Assembly (NCBI GenBank): GCA_934045905.1 | Contig: OW203769.1 | Span: 15,407,705 to 15,471,704 of the forward strand | DNA length: 64,000 nt | Source of the DNA: Leuctra nigra | Lineage: Eukaryota > Arthropoda > Insecta > Plecoptera > Leuctridae | Reading direction: 5' to 3' | Part shown: positions 47,201-58,559 of the stretch, in pieces | Layout: each line of letters begins with the position of its first letter | Position numbering within the stretch: position 1 is the stretch's first letter | Notes under the pieces: model-generated | Databases searched by the model: none | Seen by the model: only the letters and a program-made list of their open reading frames with translations | What the model was told of the DNA's origin: nothing | Program-made: the position numbers and the translations under genes

Positions 47201-49002
47201 TAAAAAGTGATGCCCACTTTTGCATTTTATTTTGGGTTCAACCTTTTGTCTTCCTTTTCTCCCGGTTATTGAGAGACTACCTGAGTGCTTCAAAACACTT
47301 TGAAATTCGTCTGCAAGTGAAAACCAAATACAAGCGCTCGGCCGTTTTAGAAAATTGAGAGAGAAAAATTGTTTCATAAGTGGGTCTAACATTAATAGGA
47401 TGTTCACATGATCAGTCTGCTTATATAATAGTAACACTTTTTCATTTTTGCTTCTTGCATTGTTAATTAGGCGCCGCTTATTCAACAAAACCGCTCAAAA
47501 CTATGACATTTCCGATACGATCTGAGACCATACCCGTGAACCAATTGATCTCAAACTATAATCATGATTAGATCAAAGACAAAGTTAGGGTTATCTCTTG
47601 GCACATTTTTAAAACTATATATCATACGGCACCCAATGGGACAAGAAAATATAAAAATGTTCACCAAAAATCCACTAATTATTACTAATTAAAAAGCAAA
47701 AAATTAAAAATGTACTAATTGATAACCCTAAGTTTGTCTTTTATCTAATCATGAATAAAATTTGAAATCATTTCGTTAACCCATTTAGTCTCCAATCGTA
47801 TCCAAATAAGTGCTTGCAACACGCGGCAAAATCGCTCGCGCTTGACCTTATAACACACCTCTTCCTCACCAGGTTCCGTGGCACAACAGGGCAGTCTTCT
47901 GTCACCCGAAGTAGCGTCCAGAGAATGCACCGCCACTCCGTCGGGACAAGCCATGTGGTCCGACGTCTTGCGCTGGCATGCAGTCTGGCAACCCTGCGAC
48001 CGAGATACCATCTCTACCATGAGCCTCGACGCGCGCAGGTCGGCGGCAACCGCCCTCGTCACGTATTGCAAGGACGTGCTAGAACCAATCACACTCGACA
48101 ACACGGCGTTTGTCGACTACGCAGGGTTGGTCAACCAGTTCGTGGAGCTACATGCCGAGTCCGATGAAGACATGCGATCCCTTCTAAATGCAATCTCTAC
48201 CAGTTACTTCTTTTACTCTGGTGTAACTCCGACGGTCGTCGCCGAGCTGTCCAGCGTCTTGTTCGCCATCACAGTGCTCACAAATGAGACATTTACCCTA
48301 GTATCAAACACCTTAAACATCACCCTTGTCGGTGATGACGGGGAAAAACACCAGCCTGAAGGAAACCGCCCGGAATTAACAAGCATACTTCTAACTGTCC
48401 CGAAAATTATCTTCGAAGAGAATCTTCAATTCTCCGTGATAGCAATCAACGACACATCCGCAGCATTCTATCCGTTTAACGAAACCGCTGAAAATGCGAT
48501 TTTCTTATCACTGCTTTTCACTAACAACATCGACGTTACACTGATCGAGAGGAATGTATCCGAAGAAGTGATTCCGCCCAACTCGTCCCTGAGGTTACGT
48601 GTAGGTAAACTCAACTCGTCGCCACATTGGGAATGTTTCTACTGGGACTTGGCGGGAAACCCGAGCGTCCCGTGCGAGGAACACGACGGCGAGCTCCTGT
48701 GCCGCAATGCTTCAAGTGGTTACTACCTGCTGCGCGAGGTGGAAGCGCACGAACGAGTGACGTCATGGAAGATGTGGCACGTCTGGATCATTGTGGCGGT
48801 GCTTTTGGTCTGTGTGGCCGTGCGGACGGCGATGAAGATCAGATCCTGTGGCAAGAGGAAGGCAAGGATGTTCAAGAACAGGGCGATGGCGAGATATACT
48901 CCGGACGAGGGATTCGTTGACCAGGAGGTGGCTCCCAATGTAGACGAGGGGGTTTTACCTGCAGAAGTTGTTGTTACCGTCCGTTCGTACGCGGTCCTTT
49001 AG
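44241..49002 (+). CDS. Single-pass receptor with GAIN/GPS-like region
   Basis: There are four exons: 44241-44537, 45486-45735, 46552-46821 and 47873-49002. Phases match, giving 648 aa. Residues 1-22 are a signal peptide (MTAVISVALLLLAVIRPSAC). A segment ending exon 2 (TTGKWRLVDESYKFTCAICE) resembles the end of a C-type lectin fold, only weakly. Exon 4 has a hormone-receptor-like cysteine stretch, a helical region (LVNQFVELHAESDEDMRSLL), then beta-rich sequence with several N-glycosylation sites and a GPS-like CFYWDLAGN...PCEEHDGELLCRN. One TM segment follows (MWHVWIIVAVLLVCVAV), then a 57-residue basic-start tail. Adhesion GPCRs have this ectodomain followed by seven TMs; here only one remains. 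So it looks like a cell-surface, possibly self-cleaving ectodomain anchor of unknown ligand. Its GPS lacks the clear HL-T/S cleavage triad. The exon 1 donor is AAG|gtcagg. ATTAAA is at about 49026. Confidence 0.7.
44545..45185. repeat. Dispersed repeat fragments in intron 1
   Basis: Around 44568-44600 is 'gatgacctgcccggcgttgc', a motif common in insect dispersed repeats. At 45030-45180 a block ending in (gacagaca)n and (gata)n looks like a retroposon 3' tail. Confidence 0.4.
45225..45430. repeat. Dispersed repeat shared with 20755 and 37900
   Basis: The 'gaggcaacaattgg...ttgattcagttcg...ttttagagc' block is seen at about 20755-20830, 37900-37970 and here. It is close to but not inside the splice acceptor at 45485. 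A related upstream block (actcaaaatatgag...actatggcaaccttttct) recurs at 62365-62460. Confidence 0.45.
47330..47845. mobile_element. About 510-bp MITE family, copy 2
   Basis: Same orientation as 10553-11065, starting caagcgctcggccgtttta and ending atcgctcgcgcttg. It ends about 27 bp before the acceptor of the receptor gene's exon 4. Confidence 0.75.
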
Positions 49003-50162
49003 TGTTCTGCTTTGCCTGCACAAGTATTAAAGTTTAAGCGTTCATAGTTTATTGTTCATTGGTTAATTCGTCACACTGTGGTCAGAAAGTGATGTAAGTC
49101 ACGACATCAATTAAAAATAATATTAGAATAACAACTGATACAGTCAAGATATTATACAAACGCAGGATTACTACACTGTATGTGTAAAAACATTTGTCAA
49201 TTAGATACTGTTTTAAAATCTAATTCTTAAAGTACACTGTGATCAGCAAGTTACGCACTTTATATTTTTTATTTCGTCTGGCAGAGCATTAACAAATAGC
49301 GCAACACCGTATTGAATTCTAGACTGAAAGTGGGAAAAATAAACTAGCTTATAGCTCGAGCTCTTGGCCACAAATCACTATAGATACGATCTGCGCTTAG
49401 GAATAGGTAAGTGGGATCCTTTAAGGGACTTGCTTGCCCGTCAGAAGATGGTCAGATGACTTTAGGTCTAGAGGTCTTAAAGAATGGAAACTGTGTTTGT
49501 TTTTCATATTGATTATGTCTATTCTGTATTATTTTGTTAGAATAAAAAGAAATTCGTTCTCATTTACTTCTTGTAAATTGTCAACCCAATGCTTCATATC
49601 ATTCCGTCGCCATTAGCCTCGCTGCAGAACAGTACGACGTTAAGCCCCAAACAAAAAAATGCTTCATATCATTGGTTTAGGATAGTTCTGACTTCAAAGG
49701 TGAAATTACTAAATTAGGTTTCCCGTTGTAATGATGACTCCTGGTTTATCCTTAGGACGTAAACCAATGGCTGGTGATTGGATACAATCGGTTCTCGTCA
49801 GATCAGCCAGTTGCTGCAGTTGGACCAGAGAGACTGGGGTGATTAGGGGGTTAGTGTGACGACCTCCATCCTCCTGTTATCAGTCTCTCGACGGCGCGGG
49901 TTGTGGAGGCCCTTGCTGTGAATGATTCACCATCTTTCGGATGCCGTTACCGGGTTTTCTCTCCTCCCTTCTCTATTTTATATCCTTACTAGTGGAGCCT
50001 CAGCTCAGCTCTGTTGAAAATATAGGATGACAATCAAAAATAAAATGGAACCCATACTGGATAAGTCAATGAAGTACGAGATTTTTACCAGTGTATTTTA
50101 CTGGTAGAATTTTACACAAGTAAATTTTCTATAGATTCTGGGTCAAGACTGGGCTATTTATT
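49003..50162. other. Spacer between converging receptor gene and OR-C
   Basis: It holds the receptor gene's ATTAAA near 49026 and a SINE fragment at 49608-49662 (gccattagcctcgctgcaga). No exon is recognised. The OR-C polyadenylation signal (AATAAA on minus) overlaps the region's right edge at about 50153-50160, only a few bases past the stop. Confidence 0.45.
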
Positions 50163-53100
50163 TCATCTTGCAACCACGGATGAGAGAAGTGAGTAGTAAC
50201 CATATGAAGTCTTCAACATCTGTACAAGAGAAATATATGCAATGATTAGTTCTTTTATAATACGCAAGAGAAAAACAAGGTCACAAATACGCACAATTCT
50301 TAAAGTCACAAAAGTTAGCGGAACGAAACCAGCGCCCTTCAAGACCACTGGTTGATTAGCCATCGACATCATGATCCGCATTGATCGCTTGAAGCTTTCC
50401 GACGCTTCGAACCAATCACAACCGTAGAGAGCCTCCCTCACTGCTTCACTCTGTAACGGGACAACAGGTTGATTAGCCATCGACATCAAGAACCGTATGA
50501 TCATCGTACCCGAGCGAGACTTATTTGCTGGAACCGCACCAGCCATATTCGTTGGCACCTACAGAGAAACCTTGCCCCGACTCTTGCCTCCTGTAGTCAG
50601 TGTTTCTCAGCCTTTTGAGACACCTCTAACTTTCTCTGTAGTAGGTACATTTCGGTACATATTGTAATATAATGTAATAGTTATACTCAAGGACTTACTC
50701 CAATGAAAAACAAGTTTGGGTAAGAAAACACATTTGTGCTCGAATCCTTAGGCAGGGCCACACAGGCCACACATGTGGGTCCGCCGGGCCGCTCAGGTCG
50801 GGAACATTTTGAAATTCGAAAGATTTTTTTCCCATTTTAATTCGTTCTAGACAATAATTTTCGTCGATTTCATTTTATTACGTCACAGAGAATATGTTTA
50901 CACATTTTGTATTTGTGGTAGCAATTCCGCCTCCTCTCAACCCCGCCGGTAGAGAACCACTGCTTTAAATAATCAAGTTCGATCATACTTCGATTGGTTT
51001 GTAAGTTTCCTCACAACCTTAGAGAGTCTCTTCACTGCATCACAATGACATAAACATATGAATGTTTTCCTGGCCATTTCCTGGATATTTCTGCGCTTGA
51101 TAATCCCCCAGCGACCACCCGTTCACGCACCGAGGCTAGGCGAGGTGGTGGGGATCGTCAAGCGCAGCAATTGTGCCATCAAAGTAGTTGTATCTCTAGG
51201 AAAACATTGTTAAACTCTGGTCAACCTCATTACCAACAGAGTCCAACTCTATTTGTCAATCCCTCAAGGTCTTACCTCAGCCGAGAGTTGATCGAATAGG
51301 AGACAGTACACGGAGATGATGAATGTGCCTAAGACATGCAATGGCATAATCATCAAAGTGATCGCATCTATAGTGCGTACCTGCGGAGGAAAATAGATTG
51401 ATTAGGTTGTTAGTTGCCAAGAAAAATATCTAAGTATAATGAATTTACAAAGTGATCGCATTAATTGTGCGTACCTCCGGAGGAAAAGAGATACATTAGG
51501 CAGTTAGAATGTCTAAGTGTAGATAATGGATTTTACCTGGAATAAGTATACAGCTACAACAGAAGTAGACACAAGGTAGAAAATAATTCCAGCCATAATA
51601 TTCGGTTGCAGGAAGGCAAGCATGCCATTGAAACATCTGAAAAAGTTTGAAGCATGAGAATGATAATGCGAAATTTAATACAAAATCTAGAGATAAAGCA
51701 AGACACGCTGTTTGCGACCCTATACAAACTTATATTGTAGGGTTTTGGGGTTTGTTTCCCTACCTTAAGAGTGCCTGGTGGTGCTGGACACATTCAACCA
51801 ATAGACTTTGCATTTCCAACTTAAGGTCATCGCTCGTCTCATCAACTTTGTCCATGATTGACTGATTAACAATCTCTTTCAATTTCTGGATTCCCTCTTC
51901 CAAGTCTGAAAGGACATTAGGAGATGGTGGTGCTCCTTCTTGTCTTAAATCCTTCACACCTCGCTCAGCTGGTATTCGACTGATCTCAGTCTTCTGGCAA
52001 CGCTTGGCCATGATATTGTACTCGAGACTGTCAGCTCCTCCTTGACTTAACTCCACCACACCTCGCTCAGCTGGTGTTCGACTGTTCTCAGTCTTCTGGC
52101 GACGCTTGGCCATGATGTGCTCGAGACTGTCAGCTCCTCCTTGACTTAACTCCACCACACCTCGCTCAGCTGGTGTTCGACTGTTCTCAGTCTTCTGGCG
52201 ACGCTTGGCCATGATGTGCTCGAGACTGTCAGCTCCTCCTTGACTTAACTCCATCACACCTCGCTCAGCTGGTGTTCGACTGTTCTCAGTCTTCTGGCGA
52301 CGCTTGGCCATGATGTGCTCGAGACTGTCAGCTCCTCCTTGACTTAACTCCATCACACCTCGCTCAGCTGGTGTTTGACTGTTCTCAGTCTTCTGGTGAC
52401 GCTTGGCCATGATGTGCTCGAGACTGTCAGCTCCTCCTTGACTTAACTCCATCACACCTCGCTCAGCTGGTGTTTGACTGTTCTCAGTCTTCTGGCGACG
52501 CTTGGCCATGATGTGCTCGAGACTGTCAGCTCCTCCTTGACTTAAGGTGGCTCATCCAATCGGGCATGGTCTCAGATTTTCATAATTTTTTGTCTACTTA
52601 TTGATAATCATGCCATACACAATCCCTGAAAAAATTAAACACTTCTCGTGTCTAGTTTTTGAGATAAATTGAGTTTTCTTCCCCATGTTATCTTATGGCA
52701 GACAAGTAAAATCGTGTCACATTTAGGCTAATAATGAAGATCTAATTTTTATGTAGTCCCAACTTTGATCAAAAAACTTTTTTTCTGGTAGATATATGGA
52801 TATCCTATTAGAGAAAAAATTGAAAACAATACCAACGTGTGCTATTTTAGAAGTTATAAGTCAAAAACGCAATGATTTTCCTATACCTCCTGTGTTAAAG
52901 TTTTCTTCATTCTCGGAAGGCAATAATTTTAAACCTCGCTGTAAGACAGGAATTGCAAGTTAAATGACATTTTATTATTTGTTTATACTTAAATAGAGTT
53001 CAAATGTTGGAAAAAGTAATTCATGATGGTAATTTCAAAAAATAATTATTTTGGCATGTTCGATCGGTTGAGCCACGTTAACTCCATCACACCTCGCTCA

Positions 53101-55913
53101 GCTGGTGTTCGACTGTTCTCAGTCTTCTGGCGACGCTTGGCCATGATGTGCTCGAGACTGTCAGCTCCTCCATGACTTAACTCCATCACACCTCGCTCAG
53201 CTGGTGTTCGACTGTTCTCAGTCTTCTGGCGACGCTTGGCCACGATGTGCTCGAGACTGTCAGCTCCTCCTTGACTTAACTCCATCACACCTCGCTCAGC
53301 TGGTGTTCGACTGTTCTCAGTCTTCTGGCGACGCGTGGCCTTGATGTGCTCGAGACTGTCAGCTCCTCCTTGACTCAACTCCATCACACCTCGCTCAGCT
53401 GGTGTTCGACTGTTCTCAGTCTTCTGGCGACACTTGGACATGATGTGCTCGAGACTGTCAGCTCCTCCTTGACTAAACTCCATCACACCTCGCTCAGCTG
53501 GTGTTCGACTGTTCTCAGTCTTCTGGCGACACTTGGCCATGATGTGCTCGAGACTGTCAGCTCCTCCATGACTTAACTCCATCACACCTCGCTCAGCTGG
53601 TGTTCGACTGTTCTCAGTCTTCTGGCGACGCTTGGCCATGATGTGCTCGAGACTGTCAGCTCCTTCTTGACTTAACTCCATCACACCTCGCTCAGCTGGT
53701 GTTCGACTGTTCTCAGTCTTCTGGCAACGCTTGGCCATGATGTTCTTGAAACTCTCAGCTCGGATGTTCAACAAGTTGTCACACATAACTCGGAATTGAC
53801 AAGTGATGTGCAATGTTAATGTGAACAAGACGTATTGTGGAACTCCGAAGATGAATATTGCTGCTGACCAAATCACAACTAGGAGCAACGCAGTGATTTC
53901 TCTGTTTGGTGACTGCAATACGTTGTATGGATAGTGGTACCTGAAAATTATGCCTGCTGTTATCAAACGAAAAATACGAGATATGAAAAATACGAGATAT
54001 AGAATAGGGCCCCAGGGGTGCTATTTTCGAGATCGTTCGAGCGCTCGCATAATCGAGCGTGACGTCAAAGTGACGTCCGTCCGAAGGAAATAGCATCCAA
54101 TAAGCCAAATCAGTTTATAGTTTTGTTTTGTCTGACGTCATATCAGCTCGTACCCGTATGATATTTTACTCGAACGATCTCGAAAATAGCCCCCCAGGGC
54201 TCTAGTAACTCTCACTGCCATTAAGATAGCATTACTCCGAAACGAAGGCGGCCGCGACGAGATCAAAAAATATATAAAAAAGGCCCCCAGAGTCATGTTC
54301 TTTCGGAACTTTTTTTTTTTACTCATAATTCAATTGCATTAAATTATGTACTGTACTTTTTATTTAATCTATTAATTGAGTATGAGTTTCAATCGTATTT
54401 TTTCAGCGCAAAATTATTTTTATATAAATTTACCCAATTATCTAAGATAAAATACAACAATTAATTCGTTAGGGTTGTTCCCATTTGTTTTCTAAAACAT
54501 TGTCCATAGATTTTTTTTCACAAATCTATGAAATAATGAATATTTATATTCATTTATCTGGGCAGCCATACTGTCTTTTAACGAAATTTTTCTCTAAAAC
54601 TGACAGAAGTGTTCTAATATTTGAATGAATTGTTAGGAAGATAGACTCTTCATAAAGGTAAATAAAGTACAATTATTACCCAATTTATAAATTACATTCT
54701 TACCCAGCTGTGTTCAGTTCATCGGTGAATAATAAAAACACGAACGATGCAATCGACAGCGGAAAAATTATCGAAAAATGAACAGTCTGGACGTATTTCA
54801 TCATAGCATCTGTTTTTCTCTTAGTTCTATTGACAATCAAGAGATTGCGCGATCTGCTCCTTGAGAACTTCGCATTGACCTCCTCCATAGCTACAAGCAA
54901 GTGACGTAGTTTGCCTGGACTCGAGTAGAAGTTGCAGAGTGACACAGCGAAGAGAGAACTCAAGTTTAACAAATAGACTAGCTTCGGCAGCGCTCGGAAA
55001 GTGATTTCGCTAGAGTTGATGTAGAAATAAAACCAGCGGTTGAACATCGCTTCGAAACATTGTTCTGCCACAACAAGTCGCGGCAGAAAATATCTCAGAC
55101 CATTTGTAAAGCTCTTCTTAACATTGGAGGAGTAAGGACGAATTCCTGAAAATTGAAATATATTTTTATCAGATTTGATAACATTAGTTTTTAAGCTGAC
55201 ATTTTCAAATGAGTATACTGGGCATAGGGTAAGGTAGCCGATAATGGAAAGTTCCATTTAATGGACAGGGAAACACATTTCTCATGTGATGTCTTGGATA
55301 GGGTTTTAGATGTAAGAATGTATTTTTAACCAAACGTTGTACGTTAAGGATCAAACGCATGAAAACAAGGACGCATCAAACGCAAAATATCTCTACGGCA
55401 CTTTATCCACGAGTCACGACATATCTCAAAGAAATATAATTCCTGGTCCATTTAAGACGCGAGTCCATTAACCTTGCTCTAATATTTGTTTTATATTAGT
55501 AACAAAAAACTCGAGTTTTCCTATAAGTTTTTGAATACGAAATTTTTAAATGCTCACTAAAGTTGAACACAAACTCAGAACTGAGAAAGAGTTATTAAAC
55601 AAGGCAAGGAAAACAATTTTCGCGAGAATAAGGGGGTTGAATGGGACGCCCCCTCCTCCAGCCCCGCATGGCTTTTTTTGGTGTTTGGACACTTTCAAAT
55701 TAATTTTTTAGTATTTTTTTCTTACGAAATGAAACTATACATAACACAACAAAGAACGTTTAAGTTTTCGTGATATTCAGGGGGGGGGGGCAAATACCTT
55801 CTCTTGCCCTCACCCCCCTATACGTCAATACACGCACCTAAGCTGTCCAACACACTGACTGACGCCTTGAAGATGTGATCCTCGTCAGCCTCTTCAGGAG
55901 ATACCCGAGACAT
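50163..55913 (-). CDS. Odorant receptor OR-C, exon 3 split by a MITE
   Basis: The exons, in gene order, are 55913-55838, 55145-54704, 53940-53077 plus 52540-51764 (exon 3 split by an insert), 51636-51537, 51380-51276, 50450-50295 and 50219-50163. Phases and lengths follow OR-A (exons 4-6 are 100, 105, 156 bp). If the insert is spliced out the product is 858 aa. N-terminus MSRVSPEEADEDHIFKASVS, the shared LRYFLPRLVVAEQCFEAMFN motif in exon 2, YHYPYNVLQSPNREIT opening exon 3, 13 loop repeats, and SEAVREALYGCDWFEASESF plus TSYGYYSLLSSVVAR at the end. Without splicing of the insert the ORF stops inside it at MELTWLNRSNMPK. Role as for OR-A. It lies on the opposite strand and is separated from OR-A/B by the hAT element and the receptor gene. 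Integrity depends on that one splicing event. Confidence 0.82.
50452..50530 (-). pseudogene. Remnant of a duplicated OR-C exon 6
   Basis: Directly upstream (gene sense) of exon 6 the minus strand reads gatgtcgatggctaatcaac before the acceptor cccgttacag. This is the same word found inside exon 6 and in the dead exon copy of OR-A. The 5' part of this copy is lost or scrambled. Confidence 0.65.
51355..51520 (-). repeat. Duplicated acceptor and start of OR-C exon 5
   Basis: Two direct copies about 86 bp apart carry 'gtgatcgcat', 'agtgcgtacct' and 'cggaggaaaa'. The copy at about 51450-51490 would act as an extra acceptor (cctccggag|GTACGCACAAT) but meets TAA after nine codons and has no donor. 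The real acceptor is at 51381-51382. Confidence 0.7.
51935..53760 (-). repeat. 13-copy 99-bp repeat in OR-C exon 3, MITE-split
   Basis: Copies 1-7 (first half of 7) lie at 53760-53078, and the rest, 7-13, at 52541-51935. The repeat is the same 33-residue motif as OR-A. The first copy is divergent (AESFKNIMAKRCQ) and the last also (ADSLEYNIMAKRCQ, one extra codon), while middle copies are near-identical to OR-A copies. This edge-divergent, centre-uniform pattern fits ongoing unequal exchange. Confidence 0.93.
52541..53081 (-). mobile_element. TTAA MITE inside OR-C repeat, intron-like
   Basis: The element is 52546-53077 (532 bp) with TTAA at 52542-52545 and 53078-53081. The ends ggtggctcatccaatcgggc and gcatgttcgatcggttgagc are inverted. 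On the minus strand, the gene reads GAGTTAAC|GTGGCT at entry and CACCTTAAG|TCAAGG at exit. A GT-AG intron of 536 bp (53076-52541) equals the net inserted length (532 + 4) and changes only one codon (AGT to ACT). The acceptor has no clear polypyrimidine tract, so use in vivo is unproven. Confidence 0.85.
54006..54203. mobile_element. MITE in OR-C intron 2
   Basis: The inverted ends gggccccaggggtgctattttcg and its partner ending ctatccccc-like 'aaaatagccccccagggctc' are TA-flanked. The sub-terminal words 'cgagatcgttcgagcg' and 'ctcgaacgatctcg' pair. The interior has several 'tgacgtca' words. Confidence 0.7.
55630..55835. repeat. Dispersed G/C-tract repeat in OR-C intron 1
   Basis: A 'ccagccccgcatggctttttttggtgtttggacactttcaaat' type block, related to 63480-63560 and 63630-63690. 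Non-coding. Confidence 0.45.
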
Positions 55914-56104
55914 CACTGCTGACGTCAGAGGCGATGAAGAACAGAGATACAAGAGAGTTGACTGGATTCTCTGACGCGAACCTTCAGACAAACCGTCGAC
56001 GGGTAGGGAAATGTTATTGATATTATTGTGTGGATATCGACGAGCGTTGAAGCCGCCTTTCCGTGACGGCGTGTTTTAAGATTTTGCGTTGCTACTCTTA
56101 AAAC

Positions 56105-56604
56105 ACGAATTTTGCCGCGTGTTTCAGGCACTTTTTTGGATACGATTGGAGACAAAATGGGTTGAGGAAATTATTTGAAATTTTTATCATGATTAGATTT
56201 AAGACAAACTTATATGGTTATACCTTGGTACATTTTAAACTTTTGCTTCGTTAATTGGTTGATTTTTTGTGAAAAATTGTCTATTTTCTTGTCCCGCTGG
56301 GTGCCGTATGGAATTTAATTTCAATAATGTGCCAAGTGATAACCCTAAGTTTGTCTTTTATCCAAACATGATGAAAATTTTAGATCAATTGGTTAACGTG
56401 TTTGGTCTCCAATCGTATAGGAAATTTCATAGTTTTGAGCGGTTTTGTCCAATAACCGGCGCCTAATTAACAAGGCAAGAAGCAAAAATTATAAAGTGCT
56501 GCTAATATACAATCAGACTGATCATGTGAACATCCTATCAAAGTTACACCCACTTATGAAACAATTTTTCTCTCTCAATTTCTAAAACTGCCGAGCACTT
56601 GTAT
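56105..56604. mobile_element. About 510-bp MITE family, copy 3 (inverted)
   Basis: Reverse orientation relative to 10553-11065. It ends 'tctctctcaatttctaaaactgccgagcacttg', matching the complement of the left end of copy 1. Confidence 0.72.
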
Positions 56605-57896
56605 ACCTTAACATATTAATGAATGATGGCTAGGAGCATTTTTCCAAGAATCTGATGAAGTTACTAAGCTGATTGCCCTCCCCCCTCCCTGCCACCCCGG
56701 GTATGCCAGGAATCATCACTGATTGGTAAACTGAGGTTCATGCCCTGCAGGCTGTCGTTTGGATTATTATCAATAGAAACGAAATTGGGGTAATTTCGAT
56801 GTGGGGTGTACATATTATTATATTGTGTACAGTGTAGGTATAATAAACACAGCACATGACTCATGGTGGAAATGCTATAGGTACACTCAACAAAAGATAA
56901 AATGGATTCGAAAGAAATTGATTGGCTGAAAAGATTTGATGGCATCTTCCGATGAGGTCTATGCTAACTTGTCATCAACTCCAGTAGGTGAGCTCTGATT
57001 TCATTAATAATAAGGATGAATTGATTGTCAAGAAACCTGACCATCAGAGAATCCGTTTAGTTAAATTACTCTTTTGTCTTCGTTTTCAACATAAAAACGC
57101 GCAAGCGCCGAATGACGCAGTCATGGAAAGGCAGCTTGACCTTCGCGTTTTGGATTGGGTTACTTCAGTCTTGCATTATTGATATTATTGATTATTCTTC
57201 AATTCAAAATATAAAATGAGATCTCTTTCAATGTTTGAATTGGGTGGATTTTGGGGTTATTTTTTAACCTGTGACAAGGACGAATGTACCACAAAAAGTA
57301 ATATTAATTCCTCTAATTTTAATCATTTTATCTAAACAAAACTATAAATATTGTTTGAATGAAATCCATTTATTTTGTATTATTATTAAGTGGGGTTTCT
57401 ACAGAAACTATGGCCGTTTCCCACATTCAAGATGCCACCTCTTCCTATCCACACAGTCATCATCTTTTAGCCCTTTTGCCTCCATGTCCGACCTGACCTG
57501 CCACTTCCACTAATCCCTTTAGGTCGTCCTCTCTTTCTTCTACCTGGAGGCGGTTATATCTATCTCCCCCCTCCCCCCAAAAAAAATCATACAATTCATT
57601 TATCATAATCAATAAATTAATGATTTATCATAATATTTATCGTAGTCAAGATGGCAAAAATTAGTGCGTTTAGTGAAACAAACATGAACATCGGTTCACA
57701 CAAATTTGGTTATGAGAATTCAAAAATGTATGGCTATAAGCTGAATAATTATCAGCATAATTAGCATAAAATTAATAAAAGAAATTTAACACTTGATCAT
57801 ATTTTATAAATGGTCTTCATGGGTACCTACCTTATCACTAATTGTCTTAATTTTGTGTTTTTTGATGATTATCATAATTAATTATACAGAATTAAT

Positions 57897-57975
57897 TATT
57901 AGAGCATCTATCAGTTGATAATGCATCTGACTGGATATCGGAAGATCGTGGGTTCGAGTCCAACTCGAGGAAAAT
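57897..57975 (+). repeat. tRNA-like SINE head
   Basis: An A-box-like region tagagcatctatcagttgat, the centre gcatctgactggatatcgga and a strong B box gggttcgagtccaac are present. The 5' and 3' flanks do not pair into an acceptor stem, so I call it a SINE head rather than a tRNA gene. Confidence 0.55.
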
Positions 57976-58559
57976 CTTTGCATATTGTAGTTGGTATTTA
58001 TTAAGGATTAATTATGTTAAATTCACATTTTGGTAATAATTTTAGTTGTTTCTTATCAAACAGGATATTTAATGTCACAAATACTTCTCTAATGTGATTT
58101 CATTGCATAACATAATACATTGTTTTGATAATTCTTTAATTCCAATAAATAACACAAAATATTTATGAATATTGTATAGGATAACATCCTATACCTAGTA
58201 GAATGTAATTATAGTTAAATACAAGTAATATGGGAAATTCATCATTCAGGCAAAGGGACAAAAGTGCTTATTGATCACTTTATGAAAACTATATAATCTT
58301 ACAAAGGTCAGTCAGAGGCTGTTGCCATCGGATTATACCGAGTATCATCAGTTTCTGCAAAGGTCACAGTTGATTTTAATATCCAGAAAGCCGAAAATGC
58401 CATGTTGTTGCTTACAGTAAAAGTGTTTGGTCTGCTCCTTAGTTTATTAGGTAGTAACGGTATGTTGAGTGACTGTGAGGGTACAGTACGACTTGGCTGG
58501 GTGGTGCGACCGCTCCACTTAATTAAAATTAGCGAGCGAAGAGCGACTCATTAAAAACT

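Larger units (their letters stand above)
55914..58559. other. OR-C upstream spacer
   Basis: No gene is recognised. It contains the third copy of the 510-bp MITE (56105-56604), a tRNA-like stretch (57897-57975) and a block at 57520-57590 with C runs. Small ORFs here have no supporting features. Confidence 0.45.

Noticed and set aside
57897..57975. Functional tRNA gene
   Set aside because: A and B boxes are good but the acceptor stem does not pair and the anticodon loop is unclear. SINE head is more likely.
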